This document shows, piece after piece, positions 25,637 to 34,159 of a stretch of 64,000 nucleotides of DNA. This stretch comes from Variovorax fucosicus (GTDB lineage Bacteria > Pseudomonadota > Gammaproteobacteria > Burkholderiales > Burkholderiaceae_C), in contig NZ_JASZYU010000003.1 in the NCBI RefSeq assembly GCF_030316825.1, positions 914,165 through 978,164 of the forward strand, in the 5' to 3' direction. The stretch's first letter is position 1; each line of letters begins with the position of its first letter. Below the pieces are notes generated by a model. The model worked only from the letters and a program-made list of their open reading frames with translations, ran no database searches and was not told the DNA's origin. The position numbers were made by a program, and so were the translations under genes.

Positions 25637-27238
25637 TTACTCCGTTGCGGAAATGGGCAGGCGCGCCGCCGCCGCAGTGCGCGGGTGAGGGGCACCGACA
25701 TGCGGCGCGTGCTCCTGCTGCGGCCCCTTGCGGATGGCCTTGAGCAGCAGCTTCATCTCGATGAAGAACAGCACGGTGTAGATCGCGATGAAGCCGCCGA
25801 GCGTGAGCAGCAGCGTCTTCACGCCGAGGTTCGACACCGCCACCGCCGTCGGAAGCACCCCTTCGATGACCCAAGGCTGCCGGCCGAACTCGGCCACCAG
25901 CCAGCCGGCCTCGATCGCAATCCACGGCAGCGGAATCGCGAACACCGCGACTTTCAGCAGCCAGTGGTAGCGGTCGAGCCGGCGGCGCGCCGACAGCACG
26001 AAGAAGGTGCCCGTGAGCAGGATTAGCAGCATGCCGATGCCCACCATGACACGGAACAGCCAGAACAGCGGCGCCACCTGCGGCACCGTGTCCCACGCGG
26101 CCTTGGCGATCTGCTCGTCGGTGGCCTGGCGTGGGTCGTCGACATAGCGCTTGAGCAGCAGCGCATAGCCCAGGTCGGGCCCGTTGTTCTCGAAGGTGTC
26201 GCGCACGCCCTGCGAAACGGTCTGCGTGCTGCCGGCCGCGCGAATCTGCTGCAGCGCGTCGTAGGCCTTGACCCCGAGGCGGATGCGCACTTCGGCGCGC
26301 TTCACGAGTTCATCGATGCCGGGAATCACGGTGTCGAGCGAGCGCGTGCCGATCAGGCCCATCACGACGGGAATGTGAACCGCATAGTGCGTCTCGCGCG
26401 CCGTCTGGTCCGGGAAACCGAACACGGTGAATGCGGCCGGCGCCGGCTTGGTTTCCCACATGCCCTCGACCGCGGCGAGCTTCATCTTCTGGTGCTCGGT
26501 GGAAAGGTAGCCGCTCTCATCGCCGAGCACCACCACCGAGAGCGAGGCCGCCAGGCCGAACGAAGCCGCCACCGTCATCGAGCGCTTGGCCAGCTCGATG
26601 TGCCGGCCCTTGAGCAGGTACCAGGCCGACACGCCCAACACGAACACGGCGGCGCACACATAGCCGGCCGACACCGTGTGCACGAACTTGGCCTGGGCCA
26701 CCGGGTTGGTCAGCACCGCGAAGAAGTCCGTCACTTCCATGCGCATCGTCTGCGGATTGAAGGCCGAGCCGACCGGGTTCTGCATCCAGCCATTGGCGAT
26801 CAGGATCCACAGCGCCGAGAAGTTGGAGCCGATCGCCACCGCCCAGGTGGTGAGCAGATGCCCGAGCTTTGAGAGCTTGTCCCAGCCGAAGAAGAACAGG
26901 CCGACGAAGGTGGCTTCCATGAAGAAGGCCATGAGCCCCTCGATGGCCAGCGGCGCACCGAAGATGTCGCCGACATAGTGGCTGTAGTAGCTCCAGTTCA
27001 TGCCGAACTGGAACTCCATCACCACGCCCGTGGCTACGCCCATCGCGAAGTTGATGCCGAACAGCACGCCCCAGAACTTGGTCATGTCGCGCCAGATCAC
27101 GCGGCCCGTCATCACATAGACGGTTTCCATGATGGCCAGGATGATCGACAGCCCGAGCGTGAGCGGCACGAACAGGAAGTGGTACAGCGCCGTGACGGCG
27201 AACTGCAAACGCGAGAGTGCAACGATGTCGAGATCCAT
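25637..27238 (-). CDS. cydA: Cytochrome bd ubiquinol oxidase subunit I
   Basis: A 533-residue membrane protein that carries the three haems and oxidises quinol. H20 (LYHFLFVPLTLG) matches E. coli H19. NFAMGVATGVVMEFQFGMNWSYYS and EGLMAFFMEATFVGLFFFGW are core motifs. The segment GDESGYLSTEHQKMKLAAVEGMWET through FENNGPDLGYALLLKRY gives a long Q-loop like that of E. coli CydA, which places it in the long-loop subfamily. It lies 20 bp after cydC. Confidence 0.97.
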   Translation of the reverse strand: MDLDIVALSRLQFAVTALYHFLFVPLTLGLSIILAIMETVYVMTGRVIWRDMTKFWGVLFGINFAMGVATGVVMEFQFGMNWSYYSHYVGDIFGAPLAIEGLMAFFMEATFVGLFFFGWDKLSKLGHLLTTWAVAIGSNFSALWILIANGWMQNPVGSAFNPQTMRMEVTDFFAVLTNPVAQAKFVHTVSAGYVCAAVFVLGVSAWYLLKGRHIELAKRSMTVAASFGLAASLSVVVLGDESGYLSTEHQKMKLAAVEGMWETKPAPAAFTVFGFPDQTARETHYAVHIPVVMGLIGTRSLDTVIPGIDELVKRAEVRIRLGVKAYDALQQIRAAGSTQTVSQGVRDTFENNGPDLGYALLLKRYVDDPRQATDEQIAKAAWDTVPQVAPLFWLFRVMVGIGMLLILLTGTFFVLSARRRLDRYHWLLKVAVFAIPLPWIAIEAGWLVAEFGRQPWVIEGVLPTAVAVSNLGVKTLLLTLGGFIAIYTVLFFIEMKLLLKAIRKGPQQEHAPHVGAPHPRTAAAARLPISATE

Positions 27239-27258
27239 GGGGAGTCCTTATTCCTTGT

Positions 27259-28968
27259 TCAATCGGGTCGCAGCGCGAGCAGCGCGGCCTGGAAGGCGTC
27301 GCTGCCGCGCTGCAGGTCGGCCACGATGCGGCCCTCCCGCATGCAGACCAGCCGATCCGCCACCTCGGCTTCGCGCCGCAGATGGGTGGCGATCAGCAGG
27401 CTGCGCCCGCCCGCCCGCGCACGCAGCCGCGCCAGCACGTCGTTGGCTGTTGCCGCATCGAGCGCCTCGGTCGGCTCGTCCATCACCCACAGGGGCGTGT
27501 CGCGCAGAAAGAGCCGGGCCAGCGCAAGCCGACGCGATTGCCCGGCCGACAGGCCGAGCCCGCCCTCGCCCAGCGCGGTGTCCAGGCCCCGGGCCATGGC
27601 GCGCACTTCGTCGGCGAAACCCGCCGCCTGCAGCACGGCCCACAGGCGCGCATCGTCGGCCGAAGGATCCGCCAGCCGCAGGTTGTCGCGCAAGCTGTCC
27701 TGAAAGAGTTCGGTGCGCTGCGTCAGCAGGCAAGCGACCTGCCGCGCCACCGAGCCGGTGCGCGGCGCCATTTCGCCGGTGATGACGGCCAGCAGTGTCG
27801 ACTTGCCCGCGCCGCTCGGGCCGATCAGCGCCACGCGCTCGCCGGCCGCCATGTGCAGCGAGAGCTGCTGCAGCGCCGGCGCGGCGCTGCCGGGGTGCGC
27901 GGCAGTAACGTCGACCAGTCGCAGGGCGAAAGCCGTTGCGTCGTTGAACGATGGCACCTCCCCCTCTTCGGAAGCAGCCATCCGCGGCGCCAACCGCTTT
28001 ACCGCAAGCCAGGTGCGACCCGCATCGAGTGCACCGCGCCGCAGCGCTGCAAAGGGCTCGACCGCGGTGAGCGCGACCAGCAACGCCAGCGCCGCGGCCG
28101 GCGCGCCGATGGTGCCCACATCCGCCAGCACACCAACGCCCAGCAGCACGGCAACCAGGGTCAGCGTGCCGGCACTGCCGTAGCCGAGGCCGGCCGCGGT
28201 CTCCAGCCGGTTCAGCGCGCAGTCGGCCTGGGCCAGACGAAGGTCGGCCTGGGCCAGGGCTTCGCGCTGCGCGTCGATGCGGCCGGCCATCACCAGGTCG
28301 GTCTGTCCTGCGACCAGGTCGACCGCGCGGGCACGCAAGGCTTCGATCGCATGCGCGCGCAGGATGGCTGGCCGGCGCGCGCGCCGCGCGACCAGCACCG
28401 CCATGCCCCAGCCGCTGGCGACGAGCCACAGCGCGAGCCCGATGCCCATGCCTGCGTGCATGACACCGAGGATCACGCCGGCCAGCAGTGCGGCGCCGAG
28501 CGCGGCCACGGCGGGCACGATGAGCCGCAGGTAAAGCGTCTCGAGCGCATCGATGTCCGAGGTCAGCCGAAACAGCAGTTTGGCCGGCTGCATCAGCAGC
28601 GCGCGGGCCGCTTCGGCACGGGCCCAGCCGCGGAACAGCCGCACGCGCAACGCGGCCAGCACGCCGAAGGTCGCGTCGTGCGTGACCAGCCGCTCGGCAT
28701 AGCGCGACAGCGTGCGGCCGACCGCGAGCAACCGGATCCCGGCAGACGGTGCGAACACGTCGAACATGAAGGCCGTGGCGAGGTTCAGGCCGGCCAGCGC
28801 GGTTGCCGTGATGAACCAGCCCGACAGGCCGAGCAGCGCCATACCCATGAGCACGGTCAGCGCCGCGAGCAAGGCGCCCCACAGCAGCGCGCGCGGCTGC
28901 GCGGCGAGGAAGGGGCGCAGCACTGGCCGCAGTTCACGCCACGTGGTCATTGGAGTGCCTTCGCTCAT
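27259..28968 (-). CDS. cydC: CydC half of the heterodimeric ABC exporter CydDC
   Basis: A 569-residue fusion of six membrane helices and an ATPase. MGMALLGLSGWFITATALAGL and RLLAVGRTLSRYAERLVTHDATF identify CydC. The ATPase has Walker A GPSGAGKSTLLA, signature LSAGQ in place of LSGGQ, and Walker B WVMDEPTEALD. CydDC handles thiols and haem balance and is needed for cytochrome bd assembly. Its start overlaps the cydD stop by 4 bp. A second ATG lies six codons on. Confidence 0.94.
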   Translation of the reverse strand: MSEGTPMTTWRELRPVLRPFLAAQPRALLWGALLAALTVLMGMALLGLSGWFITATALAGLNLATAFMFDVFAPSAGIRLLAVGRTLSRYAERLVTHDATFGVLAALRVRLFRGWARAEAARALLMQPAKLLFRLTSDIDALETLYLRLIVPAVAALGAALLAGVILGVMHAGMGIGLALWLVASGWGMAVLVARRARRPAILRAHAIEALRARAVDLVAGQTDLVMAGRIDAQREALAQADLRLAQADCALNRLETAAGLGYGSAGTLTLVAVLLGVGVLADVGTIGAPAAALALLVALTAVEPFAALRRGALDAGRTWLAVKRLAPRMAASEEGEVPSFNDATAFALRLVDVTAAHPGSAAPALQQLSLHMAAGERVALIGPSGAGKSTLLAVITGEMAPRTGSVARQVACLLTQRTELFQDSLRDNLRLADPSADDARLWAVLQAAGFADEVRAMARGLDTALGEGGLGLSAGQSRRLALARLFLRDTPLWVMDEPTEALDAATANDVLARLRARAGGRSLLIATHLRREAEVADRLVCMREGRIVADLQRGSDAFQAALLALRPD

Positions 28969-30662
28969 GCGGCCTCCTTCAGGGGCAGTGCATCGAGTTC
29001 GATCACGCGCCCCATGCGCGCGGCCAGCACCGGGTCGTGGGTCGCGGCGATCAGCGTCTTGCCACGCGCCAGCACCATCAACGCATCGGCCACGCGCTCG
29101 GCGGTTTCGGTGTCAAGGTGTGCGGTGGGCTCGTCGACCAGCAGCAGGTCGGCCTGGGGATGCACGACCACGCGGGCCAGCGCCAGCCGCACCGCCTCGC
29201 CGCCCGACAGGCCATGGCCGCCCTCGCCCAGCGCCACGCCCGGCTCGGCCTGTGCCACGGCCTGCAACTGGGCGAAGTGCATCGCCGCCTCGACCTGCGC
29301 CGGGCCGACGCCGGTGCGTCCGAGCGCGACGTTGGCCCCGACCGGGCCGCTGAACACATGCGGCCGTTGCCCCATCCAGCCGATGCGCTGGCGCAGCGCC
29401 GCGACGCTGCGTTCGGTCAGCGGCACGCCGCCGATCTCGATCTCGCCGCGCGCGGCCGGCACCAGCCCGGCCAGCAATGACAGCAGCGCCGTCTTGCCCG
29501 AGCCGCTGGCGCCCATCAGCGCGACATGCTCGCCGGCCGCGATGCGAAGCTCGTAGCCTTCGAACAAAGGTGCTTCGCCCGGGTGGGCGAAGTGCAGGTC
29601 GCGCACGGCGACCGACGGCGCCGAACGCGGGTGGCGCGTGCCGAGGGCGGGGTCGGTGCGCACGACGACAGCATGCCCGCCGGGCAGCGGCACCGCGGGG
29701 TGCCCGAGCTGTGCCAGTGCCTGCAATGCTGCCTCGCCGGCCGCGCGGTCGTGCCATACCGCAGCGAGCTCGCGCAGCGGCTCGAAGAACGCCGGCGCCA
29801 GCAGCAGGACGAAAAGACCCTGCCCCAGGCTGAGCGAATCTCCCCAGGCGCCGAAATGCAGCGTTCCCAGTAGGTGGAAGCCGATGTACACCGCCACCAT
29901 CGCCACGCCGAGCGCCGAGAACAGCTCCAGCACGGCAGACGACAGGAACGCGATGCGCAACACGGCCATGGTGCGCCGGCGCAGCGACTGCGCTGCATCG
30001 CCCAGGCGGTCGGCCGTGGCGTCGACCGCGTCGAGCGCACGCAAGGTGGCAAGGCCGCGCAAGCGGTCGAGCAGGAACGCATTCATGCTGCCCATCTCGA
30101 CCATCTGCGCCTTGCTCGCCGCCTGCGCGCGCAGGCCGACGATGACCATGAACACGGGAATCAGCGGCGCCGCCAGCAGCAGCACCAGCGCCGCCACCCA
30201 CGACAGGCTCGCCACCACCGCCAGGATCACGCAAGGCACCACCATGACGCGCCAGCGCGCCGGCTGGTAGCGCACCAGGTACGGCACGATGGCCTCGGCC
30301 TGCTCCGCCAGCACGCTCGCCGCCAGCCCCGAGGGCGCCCGGCCGCGATCCAGCGGCGAGCCTGCCGACAGCGCGCCGACGACCTGGGCGCGCACCGACG
30401 ACAAATGGGCACGGGCACGCGTGAACACGCGCCGCGCACCCCAGGCCTCGCAGGCGGCCCGCAACAGGCCGAGCAGGAGGATGCCGCCGGCCGGCATCAG
30501 CACGCCGGCGAAGCCGGCGCCAGACGCCAGTCCTTGAACTGCCCACGCCAGCAGCGCGGCCTGCGGCAGCCAGAGCAGCGCCGCAGCGCCCTGCACCACG
30601 CTGCCGGCCTCCGGCCGCGCAAGCGAACGCAGGGACGCGGCAGGCGAAGGCGGATGCTTCAT
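28965..30662 (-). CDS. cydD: CydD half of the heterodimeric ABC exporter CydDC
   Basis: A 565-residue membrane-ATPase fusion and the first gene of cydDCABX. The ATPase has Walker A GASGSGKTALLS, signature LSGGEAVRLALAR and Walker B LLLVDEPTAHLD. RALDAVDATADRLGDAAQSLRRRTMAVLRIAFLSS is a typical coupling region. No Shine-Dalgarno sequence stands before ATG 30662, and the operator palindrome ends only 18 bp upstream, so the message may have a very short leader. Having the assembly genes first is common in Burkholderiales. Confidence 0.94.
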   Translation of the reverse strand: MKHPPSPAASLRSLARPEAGSVVQGAAALLWLPQAALLAWAVQGLASGAGFAGVLMPAGGILLLGLLRAACEAWGARRVFTRARAHLSSVRAQVVGALSAGSPLDRGRAPSGLAASVLAEQAEAIVPYLVRYQPARWRVMVVPCVILAVVASLSWVAALVLLLAAPLIPVFMVIVGLRAQAASKAQMVEMGSMNAFLLDRLRGLATLRALDAVDATADRLGDAAQSLRRRTMAVLRIAFLSSAVLELFSALGVAMVAVYIGFHLLGTLHFGAWGDSLSLGQGLFVLLLAPAFFEPLRELAAVWHDRAAGEAALQALAQLGHPAVPLPGGHAVVVRTDPALGTRHPRSAPSVAVRDLHFAHPGEAPLFEGYELRIAAGEHVALMGASGSGKTALLSLLAGLVPAARGEIEIGGVPLTERSVAALRQRIGWMGQRPHVFSGPVGANVALGRTGVGPAQVEAAMHFAQLQAVAQAEPGVALGEGGHGLSGGEAVRLALARVVVHPQADLLLVDEPTAHLDTETAERVADALMVLARGKTLIAATHDPVLAARMGRVIELDALPLKEAA

Positions 30663-30679
30663 TTTTGAATTCGTGTATT

Positions 30680-30695
30680 TTCAGTAATTACTGAA
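30680..30695. promoter_or_regulatory. Perfect 16-bp palindrome upstream of cydD
   Basis: TTCAGTAATTACTGAA is a perfect palindrome in an AT-rich 70-bp stretch just upstream of cydD. It has the same length and ends as the motif in front of the GbsR-like gene (TTCAGCACTTCTTGAA). It most likely overlaps the cydD promoter and acts as an operator. The promoter boxes themselves are not clear. Confidence 0.6.
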
Positions 30696-30812
30696 CTTTT
30701 CGGAATTTTAACCGATACCGCCGCGCTTGGCTTGAGGCCACGCCGCTCCAACGCGAGCGACGCCGGCGCTAAGCTATGCCGTCACGGCGATCCAGCCGAC
30801 GGAGCAGAGAAG

Positions 30813-31943
30813 TTGAAGATCCTTTCCATCACGCCGACCTACTTTCCTGAAGTCGGGGGTATCGAGTCGCTCGTGCGGGAACTGGCCATGCGAACCGCAA
30901 GCCACGGCTTCCGGATGGACGTTGCGCACGTCTCGGCAAAGCATGAGGCGTTTTCCGTGAGCGAACAGGACGGCCTCAGCGTATACCGGGTGCCGGTGGC
31001 CGGCAATCGCCTGGTCGGGTACGCGCGGGGCCTGGGCCGCCTGGCCGCCGGATACGACCTGCTGCATGTACACGACCCGCAATTGATGATGCTCACCGGC
31101 AACGTGCTGCTGCAGTGCCGCCGCGTTCCTGCGCTGGTCAGCCCGCACGGCGGGTTTCGCCACACACGGCAGCATGGCGCATTCAAGTGGCTGCACGAGC
31201 ACCTGCTGCTGCGCCGGCTGCTGTCGCACTACCGCAAGGTTCTTCCGGGCAGCGACTCCGATCTGGCGTACTTCAGCGGCTTTTCGGACAACATCGAGAA
31301 GTGCGAACCCGGCGTCAACTGTTCGAAATTCCAGGCCGGCATCCTCACCGCCGCGCCCGATCCGACCCGCTGGATCTACTGGGGCCGCTGGTCGCGCAAC
31401 AAGCGGATCGACGCCGTCATCGACACCGTGGCGATGGCGCGGGATCGCGGCATCGCGATCGACCTGCTCATCGCCGGGCCCGACTTCGACAAGCTGGGCG
31501 CCGGGCTGCAGGCGAAGATCGACGGGCTCGGACTGGGCGGATCGATCCGCATGCATCCCTACATCGACGATGCCGCCTTGTTGCAGGAGCTGCGCCAGCG
31601 CACCGTGTTCATCACCGGCAGCGAATACGAAGGCTTCGGTATCGGCATCATCGAGGCCATGGCCGCCGGCAAGATCGTGCTCTGCCGCGACGTGGCGCCG
31701 ATCAACGGCTTCGTCGACCGCGGTGCCACGGGCTTCTTCCTCGACTTCGAGGCTGGCGAACGGGATCTGGCCGTGTTGCGCGAGGTCACCGGCCTCAGCG
31801 CGGAACGATGCCGGGCGATGTCGGCTGCCGCGCAGTTGAAGGCCCGGCGCCATGACTGGGACTCGGTGGCGCGGCGATTCACCGAGCACTATGCGCAGGC
31901 ATTGGCCGGCACCGACGCCAGCGCCGCCATGCGCCCGCGCTAA
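30813..31943 (+). CDS. Glycosyltransferase, GT4-like family
   Basis: A 376-residue GT-B fold glycosyltransferase. The N-terminal KILSITPTYFPEVGGIESLVRELA is the acceptor-side loop, and EYEGFGIGIIEAMAAGK contains the EX7E retaining-transferase motif. The start is TTG 30813: GGAG lies 8 bp before it, and translation from there gives the family N-terminus. No polysaccharide operon surrounds it; the next gene is a convergent acyltransferase whose stop overlaps this one by 4 bp. Sugar donor and acceptor are unknown. Confidence 0.83.
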   Translation: MKILSITPTYFPEVGGIESLVRELAMRTASHGFRMDVAHVSAKHEAFSVSEQDGLSVYRVPVAGNRLVGYARGLGRLAAGYDLLHVHDPQLMMLTGNVLLQCRRVPALVSPHGGFRHTRQHGAFKWLHEHLLLRRLLSHYRKVLPGSDSDLAYFSGFSDNIEKCEPGVNCSKFQAGILTAAPDPTRWIYWGRWSRNKRIDAVIDTVAMARDRGIAIDLLIAGPDFDKLGAGLQAKIDGLGLGGSIRMHPYIDDAALLQELRQRTVFITGSEYEGFGIGIIEAMAAGKIVLCRDVAPINGFVDRGATGFFLDFEAGERDLAVLREVTGLSAERCRAMSAAAQLKARRHDWDSVARRFTEHYAQALAGTDASAAMRPR

Positions 31944-33085
31944 CTCGCCACGATGGCGCCGCAGGCGAGCAAGCCGGCAAAGAGGCCCAGCACGAGCCGC
32001 CACGACGCAGGGCGCGTTTCGACCTGACGGTACAGCACGACCGCAGCGGCGACAGACAGCACCAGTGCCGCGAGCAGCCCCAGCGCATCGATCCAGGCCG
32101 ACTGCGGCGCCCAGTAGTCCACGACCGCATTGACCGCCAGGATCACCGGGAAGTGGATCAGGAACAGTGCATATGAAATGCGCCCCACCTGCAGCAGCGG
32201 CAGCGCCAGCGTCGGCCAGCGGGCGGGCGCCAGCCAGTGCCGGTGGTCGGCCAGCACGATCGCGAGCGCCGTGACCAGCGCCACCACGATGCGGCTGCGC
32301 CAGTCGAGCGCAAGGGCCGCAACGCCGAGCAAGCCGAGCAGCGCCACCGCGATGCGCCAGCTGCTCGCGCGCGTGGCGCGGCCGATCCAGAAGCTCAACA
32401 TGCCGAGCCCGTAAGCGCCGAAGAAATAGATCGCCGTGGCATCGAGTGCCGGGCGCCGGTTGAACACTGCCAGCGAGATCGCGACCAGCCCCAGCACCAG
32501 CGCAACGGCGAGCCAACGAGCACGCGCCGGCGAAAAACGCCAACGTCGCTGCATCCAGCCCGCCAGCCCGAACACCGCGAGCGTGAGCGCGAACAGCTGG
32601 AAGTCGATGGCCACGTACCAGATGCCGGCCGACAGCGCCTCGTACCCCAGCAAATCCTGCAGCAAGAGTCCGTGCGCGATGAGCTGCGGCAGGCTCGGCG
32701 CGTCCGGCACCGAAGCGTCGTCGAGCCAGGGCCGCACGGCTGCCGCGACCAGCACGCTGACGGTCAGCGCCGCCAGGTAGGGCATCACGAGCCGCCCGTA
32801 GCGCAGCATGAGCATGCGGGTGGCCGTGCGGTCACCGCGCAGCACGCCGGCCGGCGCCAGGCTCACGGCCGCGAGGAAACCGGCAATCACCAGGAAGACC
32901 TGAACCGCGAGCCGGCCGTCTTCGGCCAGCCAGCCGAACACCGCCGGCGCGAGCGACGCCGCGCCCTCGGCCAGCGGCCCGTAGCGAACCAGGTGATGCC
33001 CGACGATCAGCAGGCACGCGATGCCTTTGACGGCATCGAGCAGCGGCATGCGACCAGCCGCGGACTGCTGCGGCAAGGTGGCCAC
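31940..33085 (-). CDS. Acyltransferase family 3 membrane protein
   Basis: A 381-residue protein with about ten membrane helices. It begins with LDAVKGIACLLIVGHHLVRYGP, the conserved histidine of the OatA/NodX-like family, followed by DGRLAVQVFLVIAGFLAA with the family arginine. These enzymes O-acylate surface sugars. The start is either GTG 33085 or ATG 33049; neither has a good ribosome site. The convergent glycosyltransferase suggests, but does not prove, work on the same glycan. Confidence 0.85.
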   Translation of the reverse strand: MATLPQQSAAGRMPLLDAVKGIACLLIVGHHLVRYGPLAEGAASLAPAVFGWLAEDGRLAVQVFLVIAGFLAAVSLAPAGVLRGDRTATRMLMLRYGRLVMPYLAALTVSVLVAAAVRPWLDDASVPDAPSLPQLIAHGLLLQDLLGYEALSAGIWYVAIDFQLFALTLAVFGLAGWMQRRWRFSPARARWLAVALVLGLVAISLAVFNRRPALDATAIYFFGAYGLGMLSFWIGRATRASSWRIAVALLGLLGVAALALDWRSRIVVALVTALAIVLADHRHWLAPARWPTLALPLLQVGRISYALFLIHFPVILAVNAVVDYWAPQSAWIDALGLLAALVLSVAAAVVLYRQVETRPASWRLVLGLFAGLLACGAIVAS

Positions 33086-33100
33086 GTTGCAGGCCGGCGG

Positions 33101-34063
33101 TTAGAGGGAAAGGCGTTGGCGCGCGGCCAGGTATTCGCGCTTGAGCTTCTCGATGTAGGCGGCAGCGCTCGCCACTTCGGTGATGGCGCCGATGCCCTGC
33201 CCCGAACCCCAGATGTCTTTCCAGGCCTTCGCCTTGCTGCCCTCGCCGCCGCCGAAGTTCATGGTTTTCAGATCGCCTTCGGGCAAGTTTTTCGGATCCA
33301 TGCCGGCCGCGACGATCGACGGTGCGAGGTAGTTGCCATGAACGCCGGTAAAGAGGTTGGAGTAGACGATGTCGTCGGAGGTACCGTCGACGATCGCCTG
33401 CTTGTAGCCCTCGCTCGCGCGGGCTTCTTCGGTCGCGATGAACGCGGTGCCGATGTAGGCGAAGTCGGCGCCCATGGCCTGCGCCGCGAGCACCGCATCG
33501 CCGGTAGAGATCGCGCCCGACAGCGCGATCGGACCGTCGAACCACTGGCGGATCTCCTGGATCAGCGCGAACGGGCTCTTCACGCCCGCATGGCCGCCCG
33601 CGCCGGCCGCCACGGCGATGATGCCGTCGGCGCCCTTCTCGATCGCCTTCTTCGCGAAGGTGTTGCTGATGATGTCGTGCAGCGTGACGCCGCCGTAGCT
33701 GTGCACCGCGTCGTTCACGTCGGTGCGCGCGCCGAGCGAGGTGATGACGACCGGCACCTTGTACTTCACGACCATTTCCATGTCGTGCTCGAGGCGGTCA
33801 TTGCTCTTGTGCACGATCTGGTTGATGGCGAACGGCGCGGCCGGCTTGTCGGGATTGGCCTTGTTGTACGCCGCGAGTTCTTCGGTGATCTCGATCAGCC
33901 ATTCCTCGAGCTGCGCCGCCGGCCGCGCGTTGAGCGCCGGCATCGCACCGATCACGCCGGCCTTGCATTGGGCAATCACGAGCTTGGGGTTGCTGATGAT
34001 GAACAGCGGCGACCCGATGATGGGCAGCGGCAGGTTCGCGAGCACGGGGGGCAGTCTGGACAT
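33101..34063 (-). CDS. Nitronate monooxygenase-like FMN protein
   Basis: A 320-residue TIM-barrel flavoprotein of the 2-nitropropane dioxygenase/nitronate monooxygenase family. PIIGSPLFIISNPKLVIAQCKAGVIG, the GAGGHAGVKSPFALIQEIRQWF phosphate-binding loop and the ADFAYIGTAFIATEEA segment are the family motifs. Such proteins oxidise nitronates or act as enoyl reductase-like enzymes. It lies 97 bp after the acyl-CoA dehydrogenase gene, with a hairpin repeat between. Confidence 0.88.
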   Translation of the reverse strand: MSRLPPVLANLPLPIIGSPLFIISNPKLVIAQCKAGVIGAMPALNARPAAQLEEWLIEITEELAAYNKANPDKPAAPFAINQIVHKSNDRLEHDMEMVVKYKVPVVITSLGARTDVNDAVHSYGGVTLHDIISNTFAKKAIEKGADGIIAVAAGAGGHAGVKSPFALIQEIRQWFDGPIALSGAISTGDAVLAAQAMGADFAYIGTAFIATEEARASEGYKQAIVDGTSDDIVYSNLFTGVHGNYLAPSIVAAGMDPKNLPEGDLKTMNFGGGEGSKAKAWKDIWGSGQGIGAITEVASAAAYIEKLKREYLAARQRLSL

Positions 34064-34106
34064 GTTGTCTCCGGATTCTCGGTATGCGGGTTTATAAGAG
34101 AGAAGT

Positions 34107-34154
34107 GCCTGCGGCGCCCGTCCTATGGGCGACAGGCGCTATCAAATCAATAGC
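34107..34154. repeat. Double-hairpin intergenic repeat
   Basis: First hairpin: GCCTG (34107-34111) with CAGGC (34133-34137), and CGCCC (34115-34119) with GGGCG (34127-34131). Second: GCTAT (34138-34142) with ATAGC (34150-34154). The GCTATCAAAT...ATAGC end is a frequent intergenic repeat form in Comamonadaceae. It lies just after the acyl-CoA dehydrogenase stop and may end or trim that message. Confidence 0.55.
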
Positions 34155-34159
34155 ATCAA

